A stretch of 64,000 bases of DNA from NCBI RefSeq assembly GCF_001519065.1, contig NZ_KQ954262.1:82546-146545 (forward strand), written 5' to 3'. Source of the DNA: Novosphingobium sp. FSW06-99 (GTDB taxonomy: Bacteria > Pseudomonadota > Alphaproteobacteria > Sphingomonadales > Sphingomonadaceae). The position numbers and the translations under genes were made by a program. Under the pieces are notes generated by a model. The model was not told the DNA's origin and searched no databases. It saw only the letters and a list, made by a program, of their open reading frames with translations. Of this stretch, positions 17,254 through 25,699 are shown piece by piece (the first letter of the stretch is position 1; each line of letters begins with the position of its first letter).

Positions 17254-19938
17254 TCAGAACTTGACCGACGCGGTCCAGAAAAACGCGCGGGCCTGGCTGG
17301 GCACGACCGGATAGATCGCCTGCGGATTGTATTGCGCCTGGGTCAGACCCTGACGGTTGAGGCTGGCCAGAAACCCGGTCAACGACCACGACATGATCCC
17401 GACCGAATTGAACACGTTGTTGGCGTTGAACTGCACTTTGATCTTGTCGGTCACGTTCCACGCCGCGCCCAGATTGACGGTGGCAAAGCCGGGCAGATAG
17501 AACGCATCGTCGGCATTGGCCGCGCGCTTGCCCAGATAGTCGAGATCGCCGAACAGCTTGACCTTGGGCGCGACGGACCAGTCAAACCCGCTGCGCAAAA
17601 TGATCTTGGGGTTGTTGTCGGCATCGCCGCTGGGGATCAGCGACTTGGTATCGTCCGATCCGTTGCCGCTGGGCCCTTGCGTCCAGGTGTAGAACTTGCT
17701 CGCCCGGGGGTTTTGCAGCGTCAGGTTGCCATGCACGTTGAAGGTCGGGGTGATCCTGACGGCGGCGGCGACTTCGATGCCATACGTGCGGATCTGCCCG
17801 TCAAACGCCGGTTCGGTATAGTTCTGTCCGATCTGCGCGCCCGAGGTATAAGTGAAGATCGTCGGCACATTGACGTTCTGCAACAACGAATAGAACGGGA
17901 AGAATTGCAGGCTGACCCCGCTGGCGAAATACTTGATGCCAAGTTCGACTTGTTCGATCTTTTGCGGAGAGGGAAAACCGGTGGCAATCTGGCCCGGCGT
18001 GTTGATGCTTTCGATGCCGCCAAAGTCCGGCGCCTTGCGCCCGCTGGAAAAGCGGATGTAGGTCGAAAGGTTGCTGCTGACATCATAATCGGCGGCCAGC
18101 GAGTAGTTGAAATAACTGAAATCGCGCCTGGTTTCATAGACCGGGCCAACCGAGGAGACCGCGTTGTCATACAGCGTCAGCGGGTTGCCATCGACCCCAC
18201 CGGACGCATTGAATTGCGGAACCGCGTTGAACGGGCTGGAATTCCACGACTGGTTGCTGATGTCGTAATCGACCGCTTCCCAGCGCCCCCCGGCTTCGAG
18301 CGACAGCTTGTCGGAGATTTTCCAGCTATCGCCAAAGAACACCGAATATTGCCGCTGGGTGCCCCAATAGCTGTCCTGCTCTGGTGCGCCATATGTGCCG
18401 AACCCGGTCGGATCGGTCACCTGATAGACACTGCTGCTGCCGGTTGGCGTATAGGTCACGCGCAACATCTGCGGTTGCGGTTGCAGGGTCATCAGGCCGA
18501 TGCCGGGTTCGCCGCTGTTATCGAGATTGAGCTTGGTCAACCCGATGAACCCACCGAGCGCAAGGTGATGATTGCCCAGCTCGCCGGTCAGCGTGAACTG
18601 GTCTTCAAATTCGTTGGTATAGACATTCTGCGTATCAGAGGCGCCGACATAGACGCCGGGCGCGCCGCCAAAGCCGCTGTTGGCGACAATCCCCTGATTG
18701 GGCAGATTGTTGGTCGCTGTGGTCAGGCTGCCCGGCCCGTTGCCGGTGACGTTCATCGATGCCGCCAGCGCACCGGTCTGCACGTTGTAATAATTCAGCG
18801 TGCCGGGGCTGAGAAATGCTGTTCCCAGCAGGATATTGACGATCGGATCGTTGATCGACACCACCGACAGCACCGCGCCGGTGTTCCAGTCAGACTGGTT
18901 GTGCGAATAGCGCAGCTTGTTGTCGATATGGAACCCGCTGCCCAGATCCTGTTTCCACGTCAACCCGAACGCGTAAGAGCGGTTGTGCACCAGATTGGTG
19001 GGGTTCCAGCAGGTCGAACCGCCATAGACCGAGGCCCCGCAATGCGCCGCGCTGGCCGGTTGCAGATCCGACGAGACATTGGAAAATCCCGGCGCGATCT
19101 TCGTGCCGCCGAGCGCAGGCGTGAATTCGTTCCAGTCGTTGGCATCGTTCAAGTATTTTGCGGTCAATTCCAGCGAACCATTGCCATATTCATAGAGCAG
19201 GTTGGCCTTGACCTGGCCGCCCTTGTCCAGCGCATAGCCCGCATCATGCGTGCCATCATCGGTGCGCAAAAAGCCGCCGATCGAATAATAGAGGTCGGGC
19301 GCAAGTTGCCCGCCGGCATAGAGATCGGTACGGTACAACGGCAGCTTGCCATTGCCCTGCAAACCGAACTTGACGTCCATTTCCACGCCCGGATCGGATT
19401 TTCCGGTCTTGGAAATATAGTTGAAGATGCCCCCCGGCGCGTTGGGCCCGGTGATCGCCGCAGTGCCCCCGCGCAAACCTTCCAGTCGGCTCAACGTGAT
19501 GTCGGACCGCAGGTAATAGTCGGGGCCATAGTTGCTTGAGGTGACCAGATCGACCGGCAGGCCATCTTCCTGCAACGAAACATAGTAATAACCCGTCGCA
19601 CCATCGAGCGAGTTGGCCGAAATCCCGCGCGAAAAGACGATGTTGCGAATTTCACCCAGCGCCGAATTGACGAATACGCCGGGAATGTTCTTGAGCAGAT
19701 CGGCAGACGACACCGCGCTCTGTTCCGACAATTCCTTGGACGTGACGACGTTGATCGAAATCGGTGCCGCCTCGATCCGCTTGGCGCTGAACACGCCGGT
19801 AACGACGATTTCGGCCTGAGCCTGGGCATTCTTGTCGGTTGCGTTGGCATCGGCGGCTTGCGCCAGCGCGGTGCCACTCGTGCCCGCCAGCAACAACGCC
19901 GACACGCCAAGGCCGAGCCCGATCGTGGGTTTCCTCAT
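17254..19938 (-). CDS. TonB-dependent receptor
   Basis: An 894-residue outer-membrane receptor, somewhat longer than the others in the window. The signal peptide runs to TALAQA, with EIVVTGVFSAKR after it. The plug contains LSRLEGLRGGTAAITGPNAPGGIFNYI, which differs from the RGPQGTLFG form of its neighbours and resembles the FecA/siderophore-like or nutrient receptor branch. The last residues are SVKF. The ATG at 19938 is preceded by GGAGAAAACG. Its promoter region, directly behind phhA, holds a perfect 18-base palindrome, so it may respond to a regulator of the aromatic amino acid genes. The ligand is unknown. Confidence 0.92.
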   Translation of the reverse strand: MRKPTIGLGLGVSALLLAGTSGTALAQAADANATDKNAQAQAEIVVTGVFSAKRIEAAPISINVVTSKELSEQSAVSSADLLKNIPGVFVNSALGEIRNIVFSRGISANSLDGATGYYYVSLQEDGLPVDLVTSSNYGPDYYLRSDITLSRLEGLRGGTAAITGPNAPGGIFNYISKTGKSDPGVEMDVKFGLQGNGKLPLYRTDLYAGGQLAPDLYYSIGGFLRTDDGTHDAGYALDKGGQVKANLLYEYGNGSLELTAKYLNDANDWNEFTPALGGTKIAPGFSNVSSDLQPASAAHCGASVYGGSTCWNPTNLVHNRSYAFGLTWKQDLGSGFHIDNKLRYSHNQSDWNTGAVLSVVSINDPIVNILLGTAFLSPGTLNYYNVQTGALAASMNVTGNGPGSLTTATNNLPNQGIVANSGFGGAPGVYVGASDTQNVYTNEFEDQFTLTGELGNHHLALGGFIGLTKLNLDNSGEPGIGLMTLQPQPQMLRVTYTPTGSSSVYQVTDPTGFGTYGAPEQDSYWGTQRQYSVFFGDSWKISDKLSLEAGGRWEAVDYDISNQSWNSSPFNAVPQFNASGGVDGNPLTLYDNAVSSVGPVYETRRDFSYFNYSLAADYDVSSNLSTYIRFSSGRKAPDFGGIESINTPGQIATGFPSPQKIEQVELGIKYFASGVSLQFFPFYSLLQNVNVPTIFTYTSGAQIGQNYTEPAFDGQIRTYGIEVAAAVRITPTFNVHGNLTLQNPRASKFYTWTQGPSGNGSDDTKSLIPSGDADNNPKIILRSGFDWSVAPKVKLFGDLDYLGKRAANADDAFYLPGFATVNLGAAWNVTDKIKVQFNANNVFNSVGIMSWSLTGFLASLNRQGLTQAQYNPQAIYPVVPSQARAFFWTASVKF

Positions 19939-20051
19939 CGTTTTCTCCAGACATCCTCGTGTGGTCCGGATGTGCCCCCGGAACACAAACGGCGTAACAT
20001 GATCATATCTGGTGATCAATATAGATTTATTTAGACACCGATCGATACATA

Positions 20052-20069
20052 ATGATCATATATGATCAT
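20052..20069. promoter_or_regulatory. Perfect 18-base palindrome, candidate operator
   Basis: ATGATCATATATGATCAT reads the same on both strands. It lies in the 143-base gap between the phhA stop and the receptor start. A further ATGATCATAT occurs at 19999-20008 and TGATCA at 20013-20018, suggesting an array of binding sites for a dimeric regulator, possibly one of the nearby Lrp/AsnC proteins. Confidence 0.5.
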
Positions 20070-20081
20070 ATCCGCCTGAGT

Positions 20082-20930
20082 TTAGCGCTGAACGCGCGCC
20101 TGGGTGCCGTGGGTATGGACGCGATCTTCGGGCAAGACTGCCGCGGCATCCAGATCATCGGTCACGGCCAGTTCGGCATAGATTGGGCCGAAATCGGTGT
20201 TCAATGTCGCATCGAGCAGACTTTCAAAGCTGTCGATCACGAAATAGCTCTGCTGAAAATCATCGATGCGGTACCGGGTGCGCATCACCCGGCGCAGATC
20301 AAAACCGAGGCGGTTGGGTGATGGATCATCGAGCGCAAACAGCGATTCGCTGTGCGACGAAACGATGCCCGCGCCAAACAGTTGCAGGCCCTCACCGCCC
20401 CTGATCAGCCCGAATTCGACCGTATACCAGTAGAGCCGCGCCAGATTGGTCAACGCGCCCAGCCCGCCCGCGCGTTGCCCGCCCTGGCCATAGGCCTGCA
20501 TGTAATCGGCAAACACCGGGTTCGCCAGCAGGGGCACATGGCCGAACACATCGTGGAACACGTCGGGTTCCTGCAGATAGTCGAGCTGGTCGGGGCGGCG
20601 GATGAAATTGCCCGCGACAAAACGACGGTTGGCCAGATGGTCGAAAAACACATCATCGGGCACCAGCCCCGGTACCGCGACCACTTGCCAGCCGGTGCGC
20701 CGCATCAGCCGTTCGGACAGCGCCTCGAAATCGGGAATTCCGGGCTCTGCCAGGCGCAGGAAATCGAGCCCGTCGAGAAATTCGGGTGCGACCCGGCCCG
20801 GTAACAGGCGCGCCTGGCGGTCGAACAGATGATCCCAGGTGGCGTGGTCGCGCGCGGAATAGGCCGCGTGGTTCTGCGGCACTGTCCAGTCAACGGCGGC
20901 CCCGGCAGGGCGCTGCGCGTGTACGGCCAT
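20082..20930 (-). CDS. phhA: Phenylalanine 4-monooxygenase (phenylalanine hydroxylase)
   Basis: A 282-residue bacterial-type monomeric aromatic amino acid hydroxylase, converting phenylalanine to tyrosine with a tetrahydropterin and O2. Iron ligands are visible as FHDVFGHVP (His126 and His131) and YTVEFGL (Glu172). The ATG at 20930 has GGGAGA six bases upstream; a longer frame exists but adds a non-conserved tail. It is divergent from an Lrp/AsnC gene, the usual kind of regulator for this step, and stands upstream of hppD. No pterin-4a-carbinolamine dehydratase gene is in the window. Confidence 0.95.
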   Translation of the reverse strand: MAVHAQRPAGAAVDWTVPQNHAAYSARDHATWDHLFDRQARLLPGRVAPEFLDGLDFLRLAEPGIPDFEALSERLMRRTGWQVVAVPGLVPDDVFFDHLANRRFVAGNFIRRPDQLDYLQEPDVFHDVFGHVPLLANPVFADYMQAYGQGGQRAGGLGALTNLARLYWYTVEFGLIRGGEGLQLFGAGIVSSHSESLFALDDPSPNRLGFDLRRVMRTRYRIDDFQQSYFVIDSFESLLDATLNTDFGPIYAELAVTDDLDAAAVLPEDRVHTHGTQARVQR

Positions 20931-20991
20931 GGCATTTCTCCCGTCATTATCGCGCAAACTATACCAGAAAGGGATGATCACCGGATTCCAG

Positions 20992-21021
20992 ATTTCGCCA
21001 ATTGTGTGGCTTGAGCGAAAT
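20992..21021. promoter_or_regulatory. Inverted repeat between phhA and the Lrp/AsnC gene
   Basis: ATTTCGC (20992-20998) and GCGAAAT (21015-21021) are perfect inverted arms in the divergent promoter region. The left arm continues as ATTTCGCCAATT, closely matching AAATTCGCCCAATTT in front of hppD. ATGATCGTCAT follows at about 21024-21034. Confidence 0.45.
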
Positions 21022-21042
21022 CGATGATCGTCATATGCGTAA

Positions 21043-21522
21043 ATGATGGAACAGATCGATCATATCGACGCGATAGACCGAAAAATCCTGTCGGTCCTGC
21101 AACAACGCGGCGACATCAGCCATGCCGACCTGGCCGAACTGGTCGGCGCCTCGACCGCATCGTGCTGGCGGCGGATCAAGGCGCTGGAGGCGGCGGGCAT
21201 ACTGGTGCGCACGGTGCGGCTGATCGACCCCGCGCGCGTCGGATTGGGCGTCAACGTGATGTGTTCGCTGCGCATCCGCAGCCATGCGCATGACAGCCGC
21301 TCTGCGTTCGAGGCATTTGTCGACACGCGCGGCGAAATCGTCGAATGCTTTTCGATGTCGGGCGAATGGGACTATCTGTTGCGCGTGGTGGTGTCCGATG
21401 TTGCGGCCTACAACCGGTTTCTGATGCAGGTGCTGTTGGCCCATCCGGCGGTGGCGCAGGCCTCATCCCATTTCGCGCTGGCGATGACCAAATATACGAC
21501 GGCGCTGCCCGTTCAGCTCTGA
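21043..21522 (+). CDS. Lrp/AsnC family transcriptional regulator
   Basis: A 159-residue regulator with an N-terminal winged helix (IDAIDRKILSVLQQRGDISHADLAELVGASTASCWRRI begins at about residue 8; key elements are the LA-LVG turn and the CWRRI recognition helix) and a C-terminal RAM ligand-binding domain (GEWDYLLRVVV). It starts divergently from phhA and probably controls phenylalanine/tyrosine breakdown in response to an aromatic amino acid. Two adjacent ATGs (21043, 21046) are possible starts. Its 3' end overlaps that of a second Lrp gene on the other strand by ten bases. Confidence 0.9.
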   Translation: MMEQIDHIDAIDRKILSVLQQRGDISHADLAELVGASTASCWRRIKALEAAGILVRTVRLIDPARVGLGVNVMCSLRIRSHAHDSRSAFEAFVDTRGEIVECFSMSGEWDYLLRVVVSDVAAYNRFLMQVLLAHPAVAQASSHFALAMTKYTTALPVQL

Positions 21523-21989
21523 CCCGCGAAAGTCAGCGGCAGGCTGGAGGTGCTTTTCACGTCCTGCAGGATGATGCTGGTGCGCGCGGTGGCGACCTCC
21601 GGGGCCGCGAGCAGGTGCCGGGTCAGCAGGTCGTTGAGCGAGGCCAGATCGCGCGTCGCCACTTTCAGGATCATGTCGGGCGATCCGGTCAGCAACTGGC
21701 ATTCCAGCACTTCGGCCATTTCGCACAGCCGCGCGCGGAATTGCGCGGCGCGTTGCGGATCGTGGCTGGTCATCGTCAGCATGACATAGGCACTGATGCC
21801 GATGCCCAATTGTGCCGCGTCGAGCACCGCGCGCACCGCGCGGATATGGCCAGAGGCGCGCAATTGCTGCATCCGGCGCGAACATTGCGAAGGCGACAGA
21901 TTGACCAGCGCGCTGATATCACCCGGACCCATGTCGCCGTGGTCCTGCAACGCGGCCAGGATGCGCAAATCAAAGCGGTCAAGCAGCAT
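21513..21989 (-). CDS. Lrp/AsnC family transcriptional regulator
   Basis: A 158-residue second Lrp/AsnC protein. The helix-turn-helix contains LDRFDLRILAALQDHG and LSPSQCSRRMQQL, followed by a RAM domain with GSPDMILKVAT. It is read away from hppD, 138 bases upstream of that gene on the opposite strand, so it is well placed to control hppD. The ATG at 21989 puts the HTH at the usual distance from the N-terminus; an ATG at 22004 is also possible, and neither has a clear ribosome site. An ATGCA...TGCAT dyad (21988-22004) spans the start and could be autoregulatory. Confidence 0.87.
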   Translation of the reverse strand: MLLDRFDLRILAALQDHGDMGPGDISALVNLSPSQCSRRMQQLRASGHIRAVRAVLDAAQLGIGISAYVMLTMTSHDPQRAAQFRARLCEMAEVLECQLLTGSPDMILKVATRDLASLNDLLTRHLLAAPEVATARTSIILQDVKSTSSLPLTFAGQS

Positions 21990-22043
21990 GCACGAATTAT
22001 GCATGATTGCCGTCAAACGCGCAACACGATTGCATCATGACCC

Positions 22044-22060
22044 GAAATTCGCCCAATTTC
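22044..22060. promoter_or_regulatory. Inverted repeat in hppD promoter
   Basis: GAAATT (22044-22049) and AATTTC (22055-22060) form a perfect six-base dyad around CGCCC, 67 bases before the hppD start. The core TTCGCCCAATT resembles TTCGCCAATT upstream of phhA/lrp. Confidence 0.45.
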
Positions 22061-22126
22061 GCACGCCATTTGCACCCGGTCTGCCGTATCATCGCACCAT
22101 AACAGTTATCCGGGAACGAGGACGCC

Positions 22127-23212
22127 ATGACCGATCTGTTCGACAATCCGCTTGGCCTCGACGGGTTTGAATTCGTCGAATTTTCAGCGCCCGAGCCGGG
22201 CATGCTCGAACCGGTGTTTGCGCGGATGGGCTTTACCCATATCGCCAACCACCGCGCCAAACGCGTGCAACTGTGGCGCCAGGGCGGGATCAACCTGATC
22301 GCCAATTACGAACCGAAAAGCCCCGCCGCCTATTTCGCCGCCGAACACGGGCCTTCGGCCTGTGGCATGGGCTGGCGTGTGCGCGATGCGGCCAGGGCCT
22401 ATGCGCTGGCACTGGAACGCGGGGCCGAACCGGTCGATGTGCAGACCGGCCCGATGGAACTGCGGCTACCCGCGATCCGGGGGATCGGCGGTTCGATCAT
22501 CTATCTGATCGACCGCTATGGCGACGATCTGTCGATCTATGACATCGATTTCACCTATCTGCCCGGTGTCGACCGGCGCCCGGTGGGCGCCGGGTTTCAC
22601 ACCATCGATCACCTGACCCACAACGTCTATGGCGGGCGCATGGCGCATTGGGCGGGTTTCTACGAGCGCGTGTTCGGGTTTCGCGAGATCCGCTATTTCG
22701 ACATCAAGGGTGAATATACCGGGCTGACCAGCCGCGCGATGACTGCGCCCGATGGCAAGATCCGCATCCCGCTCAACGAAGAGGCACGCCAGGGCGGCGG
22801 CCAGATCGAGGAATTCCTGCGCGCCTACAACGGCGAAGGCATCCAGCATATCGCGTTTGCCTGCGACGATCTGATCACCGGGTGGGACACGCTGAAAGAC
22901 CTCGGCACGCCGTTCATGAGCGCGCCCCCTGCTACGTATTACGAAATGCTCGAAGAGCGCCTGCCTGGCCATGGCGAACCGGTGGCGGAATTGCAGCGGC
23001 GCGGCATCCTGCTCGACGGATCGACCGAAGCGGGCGATCCGCGCCTGTTGCTGCAGATCTTTTCGGAAACCCAGATCGGCCCGGTGTTTTTCGAATTCAT
23101 CCAGCGCAAGCGCGACGAAGGGTTTGGCGAAGGCAATTTCACTGCGCTGTTCCAGAGCATGGAGCGCGACCAGATGCGCCGTGGCGCGCTGCATGTCGAA
23201 GGGGTGGCATGA
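22127..23212 (+). CDS. hppD: 4-hydroxyphenylpyruvate dioxygenase
   Basis: A 361-residue Fe(II) enzyme converting 4-hydroxyphenylpyruvate to homogentisate in tyrosine breakdown. The 2-His-1-carboxylate ligands are seen in TIDHLTHN (His162), IQHIAF (His241) and FFEFIQR (Glu323), with the C-terminal GFGEGNFTALFQSMERDQ typical of the family. A GAGGA site precedes the ATG. It heads a four-gene operon (hppD, a VOC protein, fahA, maiA) in which every junction overlaps by one to four bases. The step between homogentisate and maleylacetoacetate is not encoded by a recognisable hmgA here. Confidence 0.96.
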   Translation: MTDLFDNPLGLDGFEFVEFSAPEPGMLEPVFARMGFTHIANHRAKRVQLWRQGGINLIANYEPKSPAAYFAAEHGPSACGMGWRVRDAARAYALALERGAEPVDVQTGPMELRLPAIRGIGGSIIYLIDRYGDDLSIYDIDFTYLPGVDRRPVGAGFHTIDHLTHNVYGGRMAHWAGFYERVFGFREIRYFDIKGEYTGLTSRAMTAPDGKIRIPLNEEARQGGGQIEEFLRAYNGEGIQHIAFACDDLITGWDTLKDLGTPFMSAPPATYYEMLEERLPGHGEPVAELQRRGILLDGSTEAGDPRLLLQIFSETQIGPVFFEFIQRKRDEGFGEGNFTALFQSMERDQMRRGALHVEGVA

Positions 23213-23754
23213 TGACCGCGCCCACGCTTACCCGCATCCACCATGTCGCCTATCGCTGTCGCGATGCGGCCGAAACTGTCGCCTGGTATCAGCGCATGCT
23301 CGGCATGGCCTACACCACCGCCTTTGCCGAAGACCATGTGCCATCGACCGGCGAATTTGATCCCTACATGCATGTCTTTCTCGATGCGGGCGGCGGCAAT
23401 GTGCTGGCGTTTTTCGAATTGCCCAACCAGCCCGAGATGGGCCGCGACCCCAACACCCCGGCCTGGGTGCAGCATATCGCGTTCGAAGTGGCGGATGAGC
23501 CCGCGCTGATCGCGGCCAAGGCGCACCTGCAGGCGCAAGGGATCGATGTGCTGGGGCCGACCTATCACGGCATTTTCAAATCGATCTATTTCTTCGACCC
23601 CAATGGCCACCGGCTGGAGCTGGCGTGCAACATCGGCACGGCGGCGCAAAATGCCGAACTGCGCGATCTGGCCCCGCGCATGCTCGACGAATGGAGCCAG
23701 ACCAAACGCGCCCCGCGCCACGCCGCCTGGCTGCACACGGAGCCGCAGGCGTGA
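23209..23754 (+). CDS. VOC (glyoxalase/extradiol dioxygenase fold) family protein
   Basis: A 181-residue single-module VOC protein between hppD and fahA. It retains a possible metal triad: IHHVAYR (His11 or His12), VQHIAFEV (His89) and HRLELAC (Glu137). It could therefore be an active dioxygenase or isomerase rather than a structural relic. The ATG overlaps the hppD stop, and a second ATG directly follows at 23212. Its stop overlaps the GTG start of fahA. Tyrosine operons normally carry a cupin-type homogentisate dioxygenase (hmgA) at this step; this protein is not of that family. Its actual reaction is unknown. Confidence 0.82.
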   Translation: MMTAPTLTRIHHVAYRCRDAAETVAWYQRMLGMAYTTAFAEDHVPSTGEFDPYMHVFLDAGGGNVLAFFELPNQPEMGRDPNTPAWVQHIAFEVADEPALIAAKAHLQAQGIDVLGPTYHGIFKSIYFFDPNGHRLELACNIGTAAQNAELRDLAPRMLDEWSQTKRAPRHAAWLHTEPQA

Positions 23755-25037
23755 TCGACCACACCCACGCGCCGGCCGCGCGCAGTTGGGTCGATGGCGC
23801 CGATGGCCATCGCGACTTTCCGGTGCAGAACCTGCCGCTGGGGGTGTTTGCGCTGACTGATGGCCAGCCTCGCATAGGCAGCGCGATCGGCGACCAGGTG
23901 CTCGATCTGACCGGGCTGGCAGAGCATTTGCCCGGCGCGGTGCGCGACGCGCTGGCCCAGCCCACGCTCAATGCGCTGTTTGCCCTGCCCGCCGCCGACC
24001 GGCGCGCGCTGCGCCATGCGCTGTTTGCGCTGTTGACCAGCGACGGCATGCGGCTGCGCGTGCTGCCGTTCCTGCACCCCGCCGATGCCTGCACGTTGCA
24101 CCTGCCGTTCCGCATTGGTGATTACACCGATTTCTATGTCGGTATTCACCATGCCACCGCGATCGGCCGGCTGTTCCGGCCCGACAATCCACTGTTGCCC
24201 AATTATCGCCATGTGCCGATCGGCTATCACGGGCGCGCCTCGTCGGTGCGGATCAGCGATGTGCCGGTTGTCCGCCCGCATGGCCAGATCAAGGCGCCCG
24301 ACACCGACAACCCGATCTATACCCCGTGCCGCAGGCTCGATTACGAGCTGGAACTCGGCCTGTGGATTGCGGGCGACAACGCGCCGGGCGAGACGGTGCC
24401 GATTGCCGGGGCGTGGGATCGCATCGGCGGGCTGTGCCTGCTCAATGACTGGTCGGCGCGCGATATCCAGGCCTGGGAATATCAGCCGCTCGGGCCGTTT
24501 CTGGCCAAGAATTTTGCCACCACCGTGTCGCCCTGGGTGATCACCAGCGATGCGCTGGCGCCGTTCCGCGTGGCCCAACCGCCCCGCGCGGCGGATGATC
24601 CGGCCCCTCTGCCCTATTTGTACGACGCCGACGATCAACACCATGGCGCGCTGGCGCTGACACTGGAGGCCACGCTGTCGACCGCAGCGATGCGCGCCAA
24701 CGGCGTGCCGCCGCACCGGCTGAGCCGGGGCCACGCCACCGAGGCGATGTATTGGACCGCCGCGCAGATCGTTGCGCACCACGGTTCGGGCGGGTGCGAT
24801 CTGCATGCGGGCGATCTGATCGGCACCGGCACGCTGTCGGGCGCCGATCCGTCGGCAGCGGGCAGCCTGATGGAACTGTCGCACGGCGGCAAAGCGCCGA
24901 TCATGCTGCCCAATGGCGAAACACGCGCCTTTCTCGAAGATGGCGATGAAGTGGGCCTGAGTGCGCGCGCCACCCGCGACGGCTATCGCAGCATCGGTTT
25001 TGGGGCCTGTCGCGGCATAATCGCGGGCGCGCGGTGA
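23751..25037 (+). CDS. fahA: Fumarylacetoacetase
   Basis: A 428-residue hydrolase that splits fumarylacetoacetate to fumarate and acetoacetate, the last step of tyrosine breakdown. Conserved blocks include YTDFYVGIHHATAIG, PIGYHGRASSV, ELELGLWI and NDWSARDIQAWEYQPLGPF, which carry the metal-binding Asp/Glu residues and the catalytic His region, plus the full-length N-terminal SH3-like domain. The GTG at 23751 overlaps the preceding TGA (GTGA); no ATG near the family N-terminus fits better. It is followed by maiA with the same GTGA overlap. Confidence 0.95.
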   Translation: MIDHTHAPAARSWVDGADGHRDFPVQNLPLGVFALTDGQPRIGSAIGDQVLDLTGLAEHLPGAVRDALAQPTLNALFALPAADRRALRHALFALLTSDGMRLRVLPFLHPADACTLHLPFRIGDYTDFYVGIHHATAIGRLFRPDNPLLPNYRHVPIGYHGRASSVRISDVPVVRPHGQIKAPDTDNPIYTPCRRLDYELELGLWIAGDNAPGETVPIAGAWDRIGGLCLLNDWSARDIQAWEYQPLGPFLAKNFATTVSPWVITSDALAPFRVAQPPRAADDPAPLPYLYDADDQHHGALALTLEATLSTAAMRANGVPPHRLSRGHATEAMYWTAAQIVAHHGSGGCDLHAGDLIGTGTLSGADPSAAGSLMELSHGGKAPIMLPNGETRAFLEDGDEVGLSARATRDGYRSIGFGACRGIIAGAR

Positions 25038-25669
25038 TCACGCTGCATGGCTATTGGCGCTCGGGCGCGAGTTGGCGGGTGCGCATCGCGCTCAATCTGA
25101 AAGCGCGCGAATACCGCGATGTCGCGCATGACTTGCGCCGGGGCGAACAGGCCGATGCCGCCTATTGCGCAATCAACCCGCAAGCCATGGTGCCCGCGCT
25201 GATCGTTGATGACGCGGTGCTCACCCAGTCACTGGCGATGCTCGAATGGCTGGAAGAGCGCTATCCCGATCCGCCGCTGCTACCCGCCGATCCGACCGCC
25301 CGAGCCCATGTGCGCGGCATCGCGCTGACCGTGGCCTGCGACTTGCATCCGCTGGGAAACCTGCGTGTGCTTAACAGTTTGCGCCAGGACCTTGGTGCGG
25401 ATGAAGACCAAGTCCGCGCCTGGATTGCCCGCTGGGCGGCGCCCGGCTTTGCCGCCATCGAAACGTTGATCGCGCGTCATGGCGGCCGTTTCGCCTATGG
25501 TGATACGCCGACGATCGCCGATTGCTGCCTGATCCCGCAAATCTATGCCGCGCGCCGGTTTGGCGTCGATCTGAAGGATTTTCCGCGCATCCGCGCCATC
25601 GACGCCCACTGCGCACATCTGCCCGCATTCGAACGCGCCCACCCGGCCAACCAGCCCGACGCGGATTGA
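25034..25669 (+). CDS. maiA: Maleylacetoacetate isomerase (zeta-class glutathione transferase)
   Basis: A 211-residue glutathione S-transferase-fold enzyme converting maleylacetoacetate to fumarylacetoacetate with glutathione. The zeta-class signature is clear: YWRSGASWRVRIALNLK near the N-terminus (the SSCxWRVRIAL-type active-site motif with Ser-Gly-Ala-Ser here), NPQAMVPAL, and a helical C-terminal domain with ADCCLIPQIYAARRF. The GTG start overlaps the fahA stop. The gene ends in a hairpin and is the last of the hppD operon. The SSCS/SSAS variation at the catalytic serine motif (SGAS) is within the range seen in this class. Confidence 0.93.
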   Translation: MITLHGYWRSGASWRVRIALNLKAREYRDVAHDLRRGEQADAAYCAINPQAMVPALIVDDAVLTQSLAMLEWLEERYPDPPLLPADPTARAHVRGIALTVACDLHPLGNLRVLNSLRQDLGADEDQVRAWIARWAAPGFAAIETLIARHGGRFAYGDTPTIADCCLIPQIYAARRFGVDLKDFPRIRAIDAHCAHLPAFERAHPANQPDAD

Positions 25670-25692
25670 TCCTCCCCGTGCCGGGGAGGATC
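25668..25692. terminator. Hairpin terminator carrying a REP-type head
   Basis: GATCCTCCCC (25668-25677) pairs with GGGGAGGATC (25683-25692) around GTGCC, between the convergent maiA and the small hypothetical gene. The 20 bases CCTCCCCGTGCCGGGGAGGA are identical to the end of repeat element B at 14573-14592. There is no T-run, so termination may be inefficient. Confidence 0.55.
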
Positions 25693-25699
25693 AGGCGTG

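Noticed and set aside
16996..19539. Very long plus-strand frame opposite two receptors
   Set aside because: It crosses the gap between two real genes on the other strand and lacks family motifs.
23209..23754. VOC gene as homogentisate 1,2-dioxygenase (hmgA)
   Set aside because: HmgA is a cupin of over 400 residues; this is a 181-residue VOC protein. It is kept as unknown, with a possible replacement role reported only as a hypothesis.
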